From Metopolophium dirhodum (taxonomy: Eukaryota > Arthropoda > Insecta > Hemiptera > Aphididae): a DNA stretch of 64,000 bases. The notes below the pieces were generated by a model. That model saw only the letters and a list, made by a program, of their open reading frames with translations. It did no database searches and had not been told where the DNA came from. This document shows positions 20,189 to 30,900 of the stretch, one piece after another. Position 1 is the first letter of the stretch; every line of letters starts with the position of its first letter. The stretch is taken from assembly GCF_019925205.1 (NCBI RefSeq), contig NC_083560.1, forward strand, positions 147,704,526-147,768,525, given 5' to 3'. Made by a program: the position numbers and the translations under genes.

Positions 20189-22015
20189 ATGCCGGGAAAA
20201 TATATTAATGAGTTGACCGCCGCGGAGTTGCGCTACGAATGCAGGCAGCGCGAGTTGTCGGATACGGGCGCGAAGGATGATCTCGAAATCCGGTTGATAC
20301 AACATTTCACGGACCTGAACCTACAGGCCAATGAAGTCCGGTTTCCGCCTATGGAACCCGCCGGACATACCGGAAACAACCTGCCAACAGGTCAGATGCT
20401 TGACGCCGGACAAAGGGAAAACCAACCGGTCAAATCATCACCCGCCCAGCCACCGAACATCACCACCAATAAACCACCCACACCCACACACCAACAGGCT
20501 ATGGATATGATTCAAGCGAGTCGTTCCATAATTAAGGATTTACGGCAAGCGGCGGAAAACTCGGCGCATGGGCACATTCTGGAATCGCGACTGACCATGC
20601 TCGAGGACTGCATGGCCCGCTTTGGTGACGACCAACGCCGCATTGCAGAGACAATGCGACGCCTTGAAATGTGTATGGCACGCCAAGCACCGGAACACCA
20701 ACCGGAAGGGACAGCACCGACCCGCCACCACCACAATGTGTCATCGAACAACACGGAATACGGTACGAGGTACTCCGCGGCACGCGAACCGCCGTCCGCG
20801 GGTAACCAACACGCCGAACGTTCGGTACGGTTCGATGACACGCCAAATTTATACCATGCCCCCTCCTCCACACACACCTATGCGTCACAACAATCGACGC
20901 TGATACCATACGACGACGTATGTGCAGCGAAACATTCGCTGCCGGAGTTCCTCGGAACAACGCCCGAGGACCCGGTACGATTTATACACAAAGCGGAATC
21001 GATATTGTACCAAACACGAATAGATAGGTCGGCCTGGACTAATATTGTCACGCAGCAGCTGAAGGGTGCAGCCAGTACATGGTGGAACACCATCAGACTA
21101 CTGGACCTCACCTGGGATGAGTTCCGCGCCGAATTTTTAGAAAAATTCGACAACGTGGAAATACAATCACGTCTGCGGGCCGAGATAGTATCCGTCCGAC
21201 AAACACCAACGCAATCGCTTATGGAGTTCGTGACACAAAAAAATCAACTCGCGCGCCGCGTCAATACCGGGCTATCTGAAACACAGCTAGTCGCTACGAC
21301 AGCCGGTCTAACGCGCAACGAATACCGCACGCATATACGATTGCAGAGACCAGCGACTTTCGGAGACCTCCGCCGGGTAGCTGGAATCCTGGAATACACA
21401 CCAGACGAAACGCCCACACAACAACAGCCGAAACCGGCGTACAAACATATTCCCAAACCCGCCCACCCCAACCGACGCAACAACCGCGTACACGGGACGG
21501 TACTGCAGGTAAACCGCAACCGCCCAACCCGTGCAGGTACTGTGGAGGTCCACACTGGAACAGTGACTGCCCCGGGAACACGCCGCGTTCGGGAAACGGG
21601 AAATGAGTCGACGGACAATTGTCCACGCCGCCGCCTCAAACACACACACACACACACAACCACGCCACCACACACAACGCTCGGCAATACAGACGGGGAT
21701 ATAACTATCAAACGCGCATCGATAAACTCGGCGTCATCAGATATATCACCCATCAAAAACATTAAAATTCCGTTAAGTAGCAGGTCATCATCACCACACA
21801 CAACGACCCCTACTACGGAATTAACACGTACTCATACGGTACACACCCATAGCACAGAGGTAAACGAAACGGATGCTCTAGTAATGGCGATGCAAACCGC
21901 TCCCCAGAGCACCGATAACGCGGTTAAGCACCAGTTACCCAGCTATACATCACAACCACCGTCGAATAACGCTAAACGTGTATGCCCCGACCCCCGCGGT
22001 CGAACTCGAATTTAG
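20189..22015 (+). CDS. gag: Gypsy Gag with N-terminal SAP-like domain; C-terminal part out of frame
   Basis: ATG at 20189 follows the leader. Residues 5-40 (YINELTAAELRYECRQREL...GAKDDLEIRLIQH) match the SAP helix-turn-helix pattern. A Pro/Thr/His-rich linker follows, with a capsid-like region around residues 250-400 (SLPEFLGTTPEDPVRFI, AASTWWNTIRLLDLTWDEF, MEFVTQKNQLARRV). The expected CCHC-type knuckle (CRYCGGPHWNSDC) lies at 21532-21570 in another frame, so an indel at about 21430-21480 has shifted the downstream reading. The last 170 or so residues of the listed frame, including a CA-repeat His/Thr tract, are probably not the original protein. Gag forms the particle and packages the RNA; the SAP part may bind nucleic acid. 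Confidence 0.7.
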   Translation: MPGKYINELTAAELRYECRQRELSDTGAKDDLEIRLIQHFTDLNLQANEVRFPPMEPAGHTGNNLPTGQMLDAGQRENQPVKSSPAQPPNITTNKPPTPTHQQAMDMIQASRSIIKDLRQAAENSAHGHILESRLTMLEDCMARFGDDQRRIAETMRRLEMCMARQAPEHQPEGTAPTRHHHNVSSNNTEYGTRYSAAREPPSAGNQHAERSVRFDDTPNLYHAPSSTHTYASQQSTLIPYDDVCAAKHSLPEFLGTTPEDPVRFIHKAESILYQTRIDRSAWTNIVTQQLKGAASTWWNTIRLLDLTWDEFRAEFLEKFDNVEIQSRLRAEIVSVRQTPTQSLMEFVTQKNQLARRVNTGLSETQLVATTAGLTRNEYRTHIRLQRPATFGDLRRVAGILEYTPDETPTQQQPKPAYKHIPKPAHPNRRNNRVHGTVLQVNRNRPTRAGTVEVHTGTVTAPGTRRVRETGNESTDNCPRRRLKHTHTHTTTPPHTTLGNTDGDITIKRASINSASSDISPIKNIKIPLSSRSSSPHTTTPTTELTRTHTVHTHSTEVNETDALVMAMQTAPQSTDNAVKHQLPSYTSQPPSNNAKRVCPDPRGRTRI

Positions 22016-23955
22016 GTCACGCCCCGTAACAGCTCTACTCGACTCACAAACACAAAAATCGTATGTAAGCCCGAACATAGCACATAAATATGGCACACCC
22101 CCACACGGACAACCAACTCAGGTACGAATGGCGGACGGACATACCACAATGACGAGTGGTACCTCCACATTCGTAGCCAGAATCGGAGACCTCACGGTCA
22201 CCTTCAACGCAGCCATTCTGGAAAATTTGTACTGCGACATGCTCCTAGGTCACGACTTGCTCGTACAAAACGAAGTAACCTGGGACTACACAACGAGCAC
22301 TATTCATTTAGGATCGGATAGGAGAACAACAGCGTGCTGGAAAGGGCGGACACCCACCCCAACCCCAGCACTAGATGTCGACAAATTAACAATAAACGGT
22401 GACCACCACACACGCGCGAAACTCGCCGAAGTAGTACGCAGCTATCCGGACGTATTCAACGGTAGGGTAGGACGCAACAGGTTAATTGAACACGACATCC
22501 TTCTCAAAAACCAAACACCCATAGCACTCAAACCATATCCCTACCCACCGGTAAAACAGGCCACAATCGACACCATGATACGAGACATGGAAGAGCAGGG
22601 ACTGGTAGAACAAAGCACATCCCCGTGGGCCGCACCCATCGTCCTAGCAAAAAAGAAAGACGGCTCACCCCGACTGTGCATTGATTATAGGCGGCTCAAT
22701 GATATCACTGAGTCCGACGATTACCCAATGCCCGACCTCAATACGCTGATACGTCAGATGAGAGGCGCAAAATTATTCAGCGTCCTGGACCTTAAGTCGG
22801 GTTACTGGCAGGTCCCACTTCACCAAAACGCACGAAGATACACGGCATTCCGGACGCGTCGGGGCCTATACCAATTCTGAGTCCTCCCCTTCGGCCTCAA
22901 AAACAGCCCCGTGACTTTCATGCGATTAATGGACGAAGTCCTGAGGGGGTACCTGGACGAGTTCGTCCGCGTATATCTAGACGATATAGTGGTGTTTTCG
23001 AACACTGTGGACGAACACCAGTGCCACTTGGATAAAGTTTTAGAACGCCTACAGTGGCACGGGCTCACATGCAACCCCGGAAAGTGCAAATTCGGAGCCA
23101 CTGAAATTTCATTTCTCGGACACCTAGTCACCTCCGAAGGAATAGACAAACAACCGGAGAAACTAGAGGGCATCATAAACTACCCCCCACCAACCAAACT
23201 GAGGGACCTACGGAAGTTCCTGGGCGTTTGCAACTGGTACAGCCAGTTTGTCGACAACTACGCGGACACCATAGCACCCCTAACGAATAGACTTAAACAG
23301 GGGACCAAATGGTCGTGGACCGAAACCGAACAGGCCGCATTTATCAAAATAAAACGTGCCCTGTACGATTCGCCAAAACTGTCGACGCCGGATTACGGAA
23401 AACCGTTTTGCCTACAAACCGATGCTAGCTAAATAGGAGGGAGCAGGTGCTGTCCTTTTCCAACGGGGTAACAGCCCGGATAAAAGGCGGATAATCGCCT
23501 ACGCAAGCAAAAAGTTTAGTGATACGCAAACAAGGTACGCCGCGGTAGAACGCGAGTGCCTCGCGATAATCTGGGCAACCGACAAGTTTAGACCATACCT
23601 AGAGGCCCGCCGCTTTGACCTATTCACCGACAAATCGGCACTCACATGCTCCACCGAGCCAAAAACACAAATTCCAAGTTAACCATCTGGGCACTACAGC
23701 TGGCTAACCTGGACTACAAAACCACACATGTGCCCGGCGTACAGAACGAGGCGCCGGACATGCTATCCCGCAACCCAACCACCGGGCCACCGGTAGATGA
23801 GGAACACCTCTATGAACGACTAGTAGGAGTACCCACCTCACCACTCACCACTGCTACTAGCTCACCGGCCGACAATCTGTTCGCCACGACGGACCCGGCT
23901 AACACCACTAGTGGTCCCACAATCACACACGCTATGCTCGTGACATGGCAGGTTA
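21978..23955 (+). pseudogene. pol: Gypsy Pol: protease, reverse transcriptase, RNase H (broken)
   Basis: The first segment (21978-22880) has a retropepsin region where the active-site triplet reads DSQ (ALLDSQTQKSYVS) instead of D-S/T-G, then MLLGHDLL. RT follows with SPWAAPIVLAKKKDGS, RLCIDYRRLN and FSVLDLKSGYWQVPL. It ends at a TGA (22878-22880), after which the same frame goes on with VLPFGLKNSP and the catalytic YLDD (RVYLDDIVVFSN). A second break is TAA at 23430 with a frame change into RNase H (GAGAVLFQRG, YASKKFSD, FTDKSAL). A third shift precedes NLDYKTTHVPGVQNEAPDML. No integrase. At least four lesions make it inactive. Confidence 0.85.
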
Positions 23956-24005
23956 GGTAACCTACATAGTTTTAGATAAAAATATACAACGGTACTATAG
24001 CATAC

Positions 24006-24190
24006 CTCAACTCTCCGGATATATTAATGTCCTCACGTTGAAGGTCAATCATTAAATCACTACCACTATATTGTTTCCTTGTTAAAAGACTTGGACGAAC
24101 CCAAAATCTTTTTTTTGGTTTTTTTGATTTTAAACTTAAAATTACGCAAGCAGCAGCAGCAGCGATCGCAACGTCCTCCTCAAACCACAT
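24006..24190 (-). pseudogene. Harbinger A transposase exon 1
   Basis: ATG 24190-24188 opens a 61-codon exon ending TTGAG|GTATG at 24006, phase 2, the same phase as the corresponding exons at 41977 and 58713. It encodes an acidic/Ala-rich start, then KKRFWVRPSLL and SGELR, the pattern that precedes the DDE exon in this superfamily. Its partner exon is at 11260-9910, beyond the BESS exon and the gypsy insertion. Confidence 0.7.
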
Positions 24191-24303
24191 TTTGATAAAG
24201 ACTAAATGTCGACTGTCATTCCGACAATTAATGTTTCTTTGGTCTGGACGCGTATGTTTTTAATTTTTGTCAGTAACTTTGTCGGTAACTTTTTGTCATA
24301 TTT

Positions 24304-24350
24304 TGTTGACAACAATGTTTTTTGTTTTGTTTCTTGGTCTGGACACGGCT
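24304..24350 (-). repeat. Right TIR of Harbinger A
   Basis: TTCTTGGTCTGGACACGGCT mirrors the left end at 8513. The preceding TGTTGACAACA fits the subterminal motif set. A second partial TIR-like stretch, TTTGGTCTGGACGCG (24238), lies inside. Confidence 0.8.
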
Positions 24351-24353
24351 TAA

Positions 24354-24830
24354 GGCTAAGAATCTTTAACAATGATATTTAAGTTCAATAGTCAACAGTA
24401 GTTGATTTTACAATTTTGATATACATTTACATTGATTACAATTTGTTATATATATTTTACATTTCATTACAATCTTGTTTATAACAAGTTACAATAATTG
24501 ATATATATGTTTTACATTTACAATCTTGTTATAACAGGTTACAATTTGTTATACATATTTTATGACGTTTTACAATTATAATGTAATTCACAATATTATT
24601 TAATTACATTCTGTTGCGTTTGTTTTTTTTTTTAATTAACATAATAAGAGAAAATGTTGATTACCTGAAATTATAATATTAGAAGTGTTAAATGTTAGTT
24701 AATTATATAATATAAGTTTATATTTCTCCTTTTGAATCCAATATATTTAGTGATAATAAATCTTCCACCAATTGATAAGTTATGTGAATAATATAATAAA
24801 CTGTTACACACATATGTCAATATAATTCTA
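24354..24830. other. AT-rich stretch with degenerate internal repeats
   Basis: ATACATTTACA, TTACAATTTGTTATA, TTTTACATTT and ACAATCTTGTT recur several times between 24420 and 24570, suggesting a small decayed minisatellite. No gene seen. Confidence 0.45.
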
Positions 24831-24831
24831 T

Positions 24832-25032
24832 TTACTTAGGATAATCGAGTATACAGCTCGGATCTCTTATTTTTTCTATTAATTTAAGTAATTCCTTACA
24901 TTCTCCGTTACAATGGTCATTCATAAAGAGTTCAATATTTCTGGCTATCTTCTTTAATTTTCTGAAATCATAATGTTCTTTTAACCTTTTGTTTGCTTTT
25001 AACATGTGCCAGTTAAAGCATACTGGTTCCAT
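24832..25032 (-). CDS. Hypothetical 66-residue protein or exon, family unknown
   Basis: Minus-strand frame MEPVCFNWHMLKANKRLKEH...CILDYPK. The composition is protein-like: charged helix (FRKLKKIARNIELFM), three Cys, no low complexity. It lies just beyond the exonuclease-like gene on the same strand and could be an exon or a separate small gene of the same unit. No family recognised. Confidence 0.35.
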   Translation of the reverse strand: MEPVCFNWHMLKANKRLKEHYDFRKLKKIARNIELFMNDHCNGECKELLKLIEKIRDPSCILDYPK

Positions 25033-25149
25033 CTTAATTTTCTTAAATTTATAAATATGTGAAGTACAGGTGCTTAATATTTTTTTTAATTTTTCGATAA
25101 ATCTAAAATAATATAATTGTGTTAAGTCTACGTAATTACCTTCACCGTG

Positions 25150-25850
25150 AAATTATCCTAAAAAATCTATATATATTTATTTTTTTTTTCTATATTTTTT
25201 ACCTAGTCTATATAAATATATCGGACTTATTTCGCCGACTACATAGTCAAAAATGCATTTGGTTAAAATTACATCAGCAATTGGATCGTGACAATGCGTG
25301 ATATGGTGATTCGTATTGCACGCCAATCCATGTGCTTCCAATAAGTTTAACATTCTGCCGTTTTTATTAAGTTTTCCTATGTACCCTGAATATAAAGGGA
25401 ACTTGTTTCTATATTAGTTAGTTTTAAATTGAATTCGTCATTATTCCTATCGCTATATGCTATTATATTTAAAAACGCTAATATACCCCTTAACCTTAAT
25501 CTTTTTACAATTGTTAGATCTGTCGTTCCGTTCCAAAAAACTATTATTGGCTCCCTGTTATTGATGTGCAAATATTTCTGTAGGTATACCGTTGACAAAG
25601 TTGACTCCCTCTGATGGCTTATACTTTTGTATAATTGTTCCAACAATGGTGTGGTCAATCCTTTTGATTGTTTGCACAACTCTTCCCAAGTCACAGCGCC
25701 GGAACCTCCTTAACTTATCGTCTTGCGTAAGTACAAGAGGATTCCCCTCCAGTTTCATCGGCTTATATTTTTCTAAACTGTTACGCCGGATACCAATAAT
25801 ATTTCGGTCTTATTGATCATAGTGAATTCGAAATCCACTATGAAAAAACG
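25150..25850 (-). pseudogene. DEDDh-exonuclease-like gene, frame-broken
   Basis: Three motifs appear in the order expected of DEDDh 3'-5' exonucleases, in different frames. They are FFIVDFEFT (Exo I, D-x-E, about 25835), VFWNGTTDLTIVKRL (Exo II, N-x3-D, about 25530) and HCHDPIADVILTKCIFDYV (Exo III, H-x4-D, about 25270). Between them are MKLEGNPLVLTQDDKLRRF, TWEELCKQSKGL and YLQKYLHINN. The frame changes near 25690 and again near 25380, where the piece ends YIQGT and GKLNKNGRMLNLLEAHGL continues in another frame. This would be a nuclease acting on RNA or DNA ends. I cannot place it with a known aphid gene; a viral or transposon source is possible. Confidence 0.5.
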
Positions 25851-25949
25851 GATTTGAGAGCTAGAATATAAAATATAAAATGTATACATATTATTATTAC
25901 TATAATTACATATTACTACTATGTATAATTTCCTGTGGTGTTGTTGTTA

Positions 25950-26290
25950 TTTTGTTTAACCATTCGAAGAAATGATCTGTTGATGAAATACGCCGTGCAA
26001 TTAGTTGCTCTAAGAGCACGCCCACCTCCTCACAAATCGATCTATCCGCGGGCTAGGGTTATCGTTTACTGCGTGTATGAACGCGGTTACTGGTACCATA
26101 GCTTGATTTAATACGCGTGGTGTAAAAGGCATAGTCATTTTTCTATTAGCCTCTATTACATGTCGTTTATCCTATACAAATTATATCCCCACGAACGTAC
26201 TGGTTGTGCCACCCGGTTAATAATTCGTTTTTCAGCTCTCGGAAAAAATCGATTGCTTGTAGTGTTAATGGAAGCTCTGCCGACAATGGT
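25950..26290 (-). pseudogene. Decayed paralogue of the ORF at 26971
   Basis: The minus strand gives LPLTLQAIDFFRELKNELL, HVIEANRKMTMPFTPRVLN and EQLIARRISSTDHFFEWLN in different frames. It follows the ORF at 26971-26627 segment by segment (SHAIDFIKELKEVLL, HVLEAHNIMPIPLSEEELN, NQLINRRIFTTDFF). At least two frameshifts separate the pieces. Function unknown. Confidence 0.45.
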
Positions 26291-26626
26291 ATGTTTTCGT
26301 TCGTGTTTTGTTTTTGTTTAAATCTTTTATATATTTTATATTTGTACGTGTATTTTATATTTTGTTTCTTCCTTCTTATACTCTGAAATAGTCAAAATTT
26401 TATTTCTTATTACGATTGTTACGTTAATATTACTACATATCTTAATTGGTGTTAATATTACTTATGAAATATTATTTTTACGTATTATTTTTTTTGTTTG
26501 TTTGTATGTATTTATAATTTATATTATTATTTATTTAATTTTATTATTATTTTTTTTTTTGATTTATTTTTATTTATTTATTTATTTTTATTTGTTTCAT
26601 TTTGTTTATTTTTAACAAGGATTTAT

Positions 26627-26971
26627 TTATAAAAAGAAATCGGTGGTAAAAATACGTCTATTAATTAATTGATTTAATACTGCACCTATAGTTAAACAAA
26701 TCGATCTATTCGGACGTGTAAGATTACAAAATGGATGAAGATAAGTGGTCAAAGGAATCATCACTAAGTTTAATTCTTCTTCTGATAGTGGGATAGGCAT
26801 TATATTGTGTGCTTCAAGTACGTGATGTTCAAAACAGCTTACGTATATTATGTTTCTTCGTACTAGTTGAATATGTGCACTAGTTAATAATACTTCTTTT
26901 AATTCTTTAATAAAATCGATTGCATGTGAAGTTAATGAGTATTCTAAAGATATTGGTGCATTTCCGGCCAT
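26627..26971 (-). CDS. Hypothetical 114-residue protein, tandem duplicate
   Basis: Open frame MAGNAPISLEYSL...TTDFFL with no recognised domain. It has a related, broken copy about 680 bp downstream at 26290-25950, so the two arose by tandem duplication. Conservation of a block of about 110 residues between the copies argues that it is or was a real coding sequence. Both lie on the same strand as the exonuclease-like gene and may have belonged to the same foreign element. Confidence 0.45.
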   Translation of the reverse strand: MAGNAPISLEYSLTSHAIDFIKELKEVLLTSAHIQLVRRNIIYVSCFEHHVLEAHNIMPIPLSEEELNLVMIPLTTYLHPFCNLTRPNRSICLTIGAVLNQLINRRIFTTDFFL

Positions 26972-27928
26972 GTTTATAATTTATATTTTTATTGGTTAAC
27001 GTATATTTTATTTTGACGTTCTCTTGTTTATTTTCTGAAACATAATTTTTATTATTTTGTTTGCATCACTATTATTTATATATATTTATTATTAATATTA
27101 ATAACTAGCTTATTATTATTATTTTTTTATACTCTAATTTAACTATAATTATTTATTTTGTTTTTATTATAATTTTTTTTTTCTCTACTATTATCTTGGT
27201 GACGGTGGTGGAGTGAATGGTGTCTCTGCAAACCCCCTTATGTACACACATAGAAATATCGGTGTTGATTTAGCAATAATTAATATGTTGAATACAAATA
27301 AGTTAAATTAAGAAATATTTGTATTACACATGACGACAATAACGCGTTGAATTGAGTTACATAGAGTAACAATACAAATTTTCAAAATTACTCATAACTT
27401 ATATTATTTTAAATACACGTTATGCTTAAATTTATGTAAGATTTACTTATTATAACTAAAAATTATATTAATATGACATTTTAATATTATTAATTTGAAC
27501 AATAATTCTGGGTCGAATCAACAGTCATGAATCTTATTTTGACCGCCATAATATATTTTATATGGAATGGATTTGATAACTGCAATGATGTTAAATCAAC
27601 CCCATTATACTTTAAAACGACGTGCGATAAGAAGAAAAATGTACTGGATGTCTAAATTTAGGACAAACTTCCCGCCGCCGTGGCCGCGTCGCCAAATTTC
27701 CCAAGATATTGATAACTGTCGTCTGTGCACCATTGTTCGACGTTCGTGTGTGTGTTTTCTTTTTTTGTATTAATAGTTTTATTACGTTTAATGTGCACCA
27801 TACGTCCTTACGTAACCGGTATTATTTAAAATTCCAATTCATTTCCGTCTCCGCGTTCTTCGCGATAGTCGCTACATACTTTTGTGATCAATTTAATATT
27901 GTGTAAATTTGTTAATTTGGATAAATTT
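26972..27928. other. AT-rich stretch upstream of the nine-exon gene
   Basis: Mostly A/T with ATTTATTTTTATTT runs just before it (26460-26600). A GC-richer patch at 27660-27720 (CCGCCGCCGTGGCCGCGTCG) sits about 220 bp upstream of the ATG at 27929 and could be promoter DNA. The short plus-strand frame at 27567-27773 (YTLKRRAIRRKMYWMS) has no supported identity. Confidence 0.4.
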
Positions 27929-30900
27929 ATGTCATCAAATATCAATACGAATATGGATTTGTTTGAAAATAAAGTACGTGTTAAATTAACAATATATTTT
28001 TAAAGAATTCAATTTTTTTAGTGTAATTGAGTGGTGTTCTTAAACGAATATTTCGTTTTCTGTAAAATATCTATATAGTTTCTATATCTGGATTCATTCG
28101 CACCGCAGACAACTGCAGTAGCACAGCAGTCTGTTGGAGGAAATTTTGATTGTACCGAAGTCCAAGATATTTCAAATAACCATTATACAGTTCTATCTGC
28201 GCCTACAACGGCTACATCGACGTCTAAAAACGGCTCAAAAGAAAGACCATCGCCATTGGAACATAAGAAATATGGTAGTTATAACTTATAAGCCAATGGA
28301 ATGGACGATTGAAGTAAGTATATTATTTAAATTCGGATAAGTAATATATTATATAAGTAATTCTACATTTTGATTAACTTTCTCAGGCTCATATATAATC
28401 AAACTATTTACATGCTATTTAAATACAAAAAGTACCTAACATGTTTTAAGTACTTAAAATTTTTTTTATAGACCTTATTAGATTTAATACACACCACCAA
28501 CGATGGTAGATACATTTTAGCCGATGCTGAACAAAATAATGGGTCCCTATCTGATGATTCGCAAAATTTGCTTACACAACTTTTGATCAATCATCTGTTT
28601 CAAGACAAGAGCAAGTAAGAATATTTTTCATCATAATTAGTTAATAGATAATTTTTTATCAGGGTTGGAGTGTATTGTGTATAGGTAATATAGTTTATCT
28701 AGGCGTGTGCATCGCACATGTGGCCATGTGGTAGGCAAATACACAAGATTCTATTTGATTATAATATTTAGAGCTGAAAAAGGGTTAACTTTTGTACATG
28801 GGAACATTGATTTGATCAAATTGGGAACATACCTAATACTAATATATTTAAATTAAATAAGCTGTGATAATGTAAAATAAAGTATGTTATGTATTGGTCA
28901 TTAAATGTAGAATATATTTTTACATTTATTTATTTAGGTACTTTATATTTTTATTTAAGAATAAAAAACAGTTAGGTGATATAAAAGTCACATATTTAAA
29001 TAATACTAAATATTCTGCTGAATCCAATACTTTTAATCTGCACTCATGGGCTATGATTATTTACAATACTATACTTGCAGTAAAAAAATACATTTTACCA
29101 CGATATAGGTATAAGATAGATAATCATAAGTTGTATTGTTTGTTATTACAGAGGAACTGATCTATTTTTTAGAAAAATTTCCAATTTAATCGTTGAAGTA
29201 TTTCCTAAGGAGCAAAAGGTATAAATCTAATAATATTAAAACTTCTTCACATTACAAACTTATAAATGTTATGTACTTATGTATCATTATTTTTAATTAA
29301 TTCTTAGTAAAATAAATTAATAATATTATCTTTAGAGCATTTACTTTATACCAGCCAAAACAGAAGGTGCACATCAATCACATGCTAAAGGAAAATTAAT
29401 CGAACGATGGAAAAATGTGGCTAGACGACTACGATCAGTTGGTGTCTTATCTGTTGTAAAAAAATATTGCAACATTCCAGAACAGACAATTTTATTTTCT
29501 GGTAAATTTTTTTGTGGTAAACTGATAAAATTAAAATAATTGATTTAGATTGAAAACTATGTTTCTTTGGTAACAATTTTTGTTTTCCTTTTCAAGGATG
29601 GAATGTTAATTACTTTTTACTAAATAATACTCCATCCACATTTGTAATAGGTATACAAAAAATATGTAAAGGTACAAAATATGTATTAAAAAGAATCATT
29701 AACAAAACCATGTTATAGGTATGTTATTGCATACAGTAGGTACCTAACAAATTTGAATTTATTATAATGGTTATAATTATTCGTATGGCAATAATTATCT
29801 GAATACAGTACCTATGTTTTAAATTCATTTTTACATTAAAAAAAATCAAAATGTTTATAAATCACAATTGGTACCTATTTATGTAAAATTTAAATTTGAC
29901 CAATGTTATGTAATATTTATATAAAACTGCTAATTCCTTTTTTTCTTACATTCAAAATTAATTTTGTTTCATGTCATCTAATTTTAAATTTCAAAGATTT
30001 TACAAATTCTCTAAAAAAGTTATCGCTGAATTACTAATAAATTACATGTTTTTTTTTCACTTATAGAAGATATATATGCTGCCAAGCAAAGGTTGGCAAA
30101 TGATGGATTAACTGCTAGTTTTGAAGTTGTTTTATCTAAGTGGCAATATACATTGGAGTTAAGAAAAAATGAAATTTTGAATCCCAACAGTCTGTGTTTG
30201 TCAGACATTTTTGAATCGTGGCCTGTTCTTCAAGGTCCAAGAGGATTTGAATTGGTATGTTCTATGTATTTTTATTTATTATAAGATAAGAAAATATAAA
30301 TTACATAGACTAAGAAACTTTTTTGTAATAAATATAAAAAAAAATCTGTTTTTATTTTCAGATTATTAAAGATTTTGAATTATGCTACTCAAACACTTAT
30401 TCAGAACAATTTAAAGATTGGAATTGTTTCTTGAATTGTTGGGATATTTTTACTGCTAAGCTTTTGCAAATTAGGAAAAATTCTGTCAAAGACAAATATG
30501 CCCGTAATCTCTTATCAGTACTAGATTTGGCTGTACTAAATGGAAGTATGTATAACAGTTTATTTATATTAAACCATAACTAGTTTTTACAATTTCATCT
30601 CAAATTTCTAATTTTGTATTTTCTAAACATTTCTTATCTGAAATATAAAAATATACTTCTATAGACTGTAAGTATTACTATACAAATGTATACAAATACC
30701 AGCTACTCTAGTTTTACATACATATTTTTATAGTAATTATTTACTATTTGTATGTTGGTCCTATGAAATTAAATTATCAATTTAATCTTGAGGGCCCAAT
30801 CAAAAATAACAAATTTATATTATTATATTTATAATTACTAACCAAACTATTTTTTACTAAATTACTTTCATTTTTATTTGTTTTTTAGATGTAAAAACAA

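Larger units (their letters stand above)
12364..23958 (+). mobile_element. Ty3/gypsy element, 3'-truncated, with its 5' LTR split by a MULE
   Basis: LTR part 1 (12364-12603, starts TGTCTTGACGCGG) and part 2 (19305-19526, ends CCGCAACA) make an LTR of about 460 bp once the MULE and one copy of its TSD are removed. AC and TGGCTCCCCG (19529) follow, a primer-binding site. Then come a GC-rich leader, gag (20189) and pol to the end of RNase H. Sequence ends near 23958 without integrase or 3' LTR, directly against Harbinger DNA. The element is noticeably more GC-rich than its surroundings. Confidence 0.8.
8513..24350. mobile_element. PIF/Harbinger element A, interrupted by other transposons
   Basis: The left end AGCCGTGTCCAGACCAAGAA (8513) is the reverse complement of the right end (TTCTTGGTCTGGACACGGCT, ending 24350). 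TAA flanks both ends (8510-8512 and 24351-24353), the TWA-type target site of Harbinger elements. Inside, left to right, are MADF exon (+), transposase main exon (-), BESS exon (+) and transposase first exon (-). The two genes are interleaved on opposite strands. A family A solo LTR sits in the transposase exon and an 11.6-kb gypsy-plus-MULE block between the BESS exon and transposase exon 1. Without the insertions the element would be about 3.7 kb. Confidence 0.85.

Noticed and set aside
19856..21801. Minus-strand frames of 110-185 codons opposite gag
   Set aside because: They are mirror frames of GC-rich gag sequence with no family resemblance; gag on the plus strand explains the openness.
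27567..27773. Small plus-strand gene resembling a Harbinger first exon
   Set aside because: Only a short basic stretch fits; no donor in the right phase and no second exon follow.
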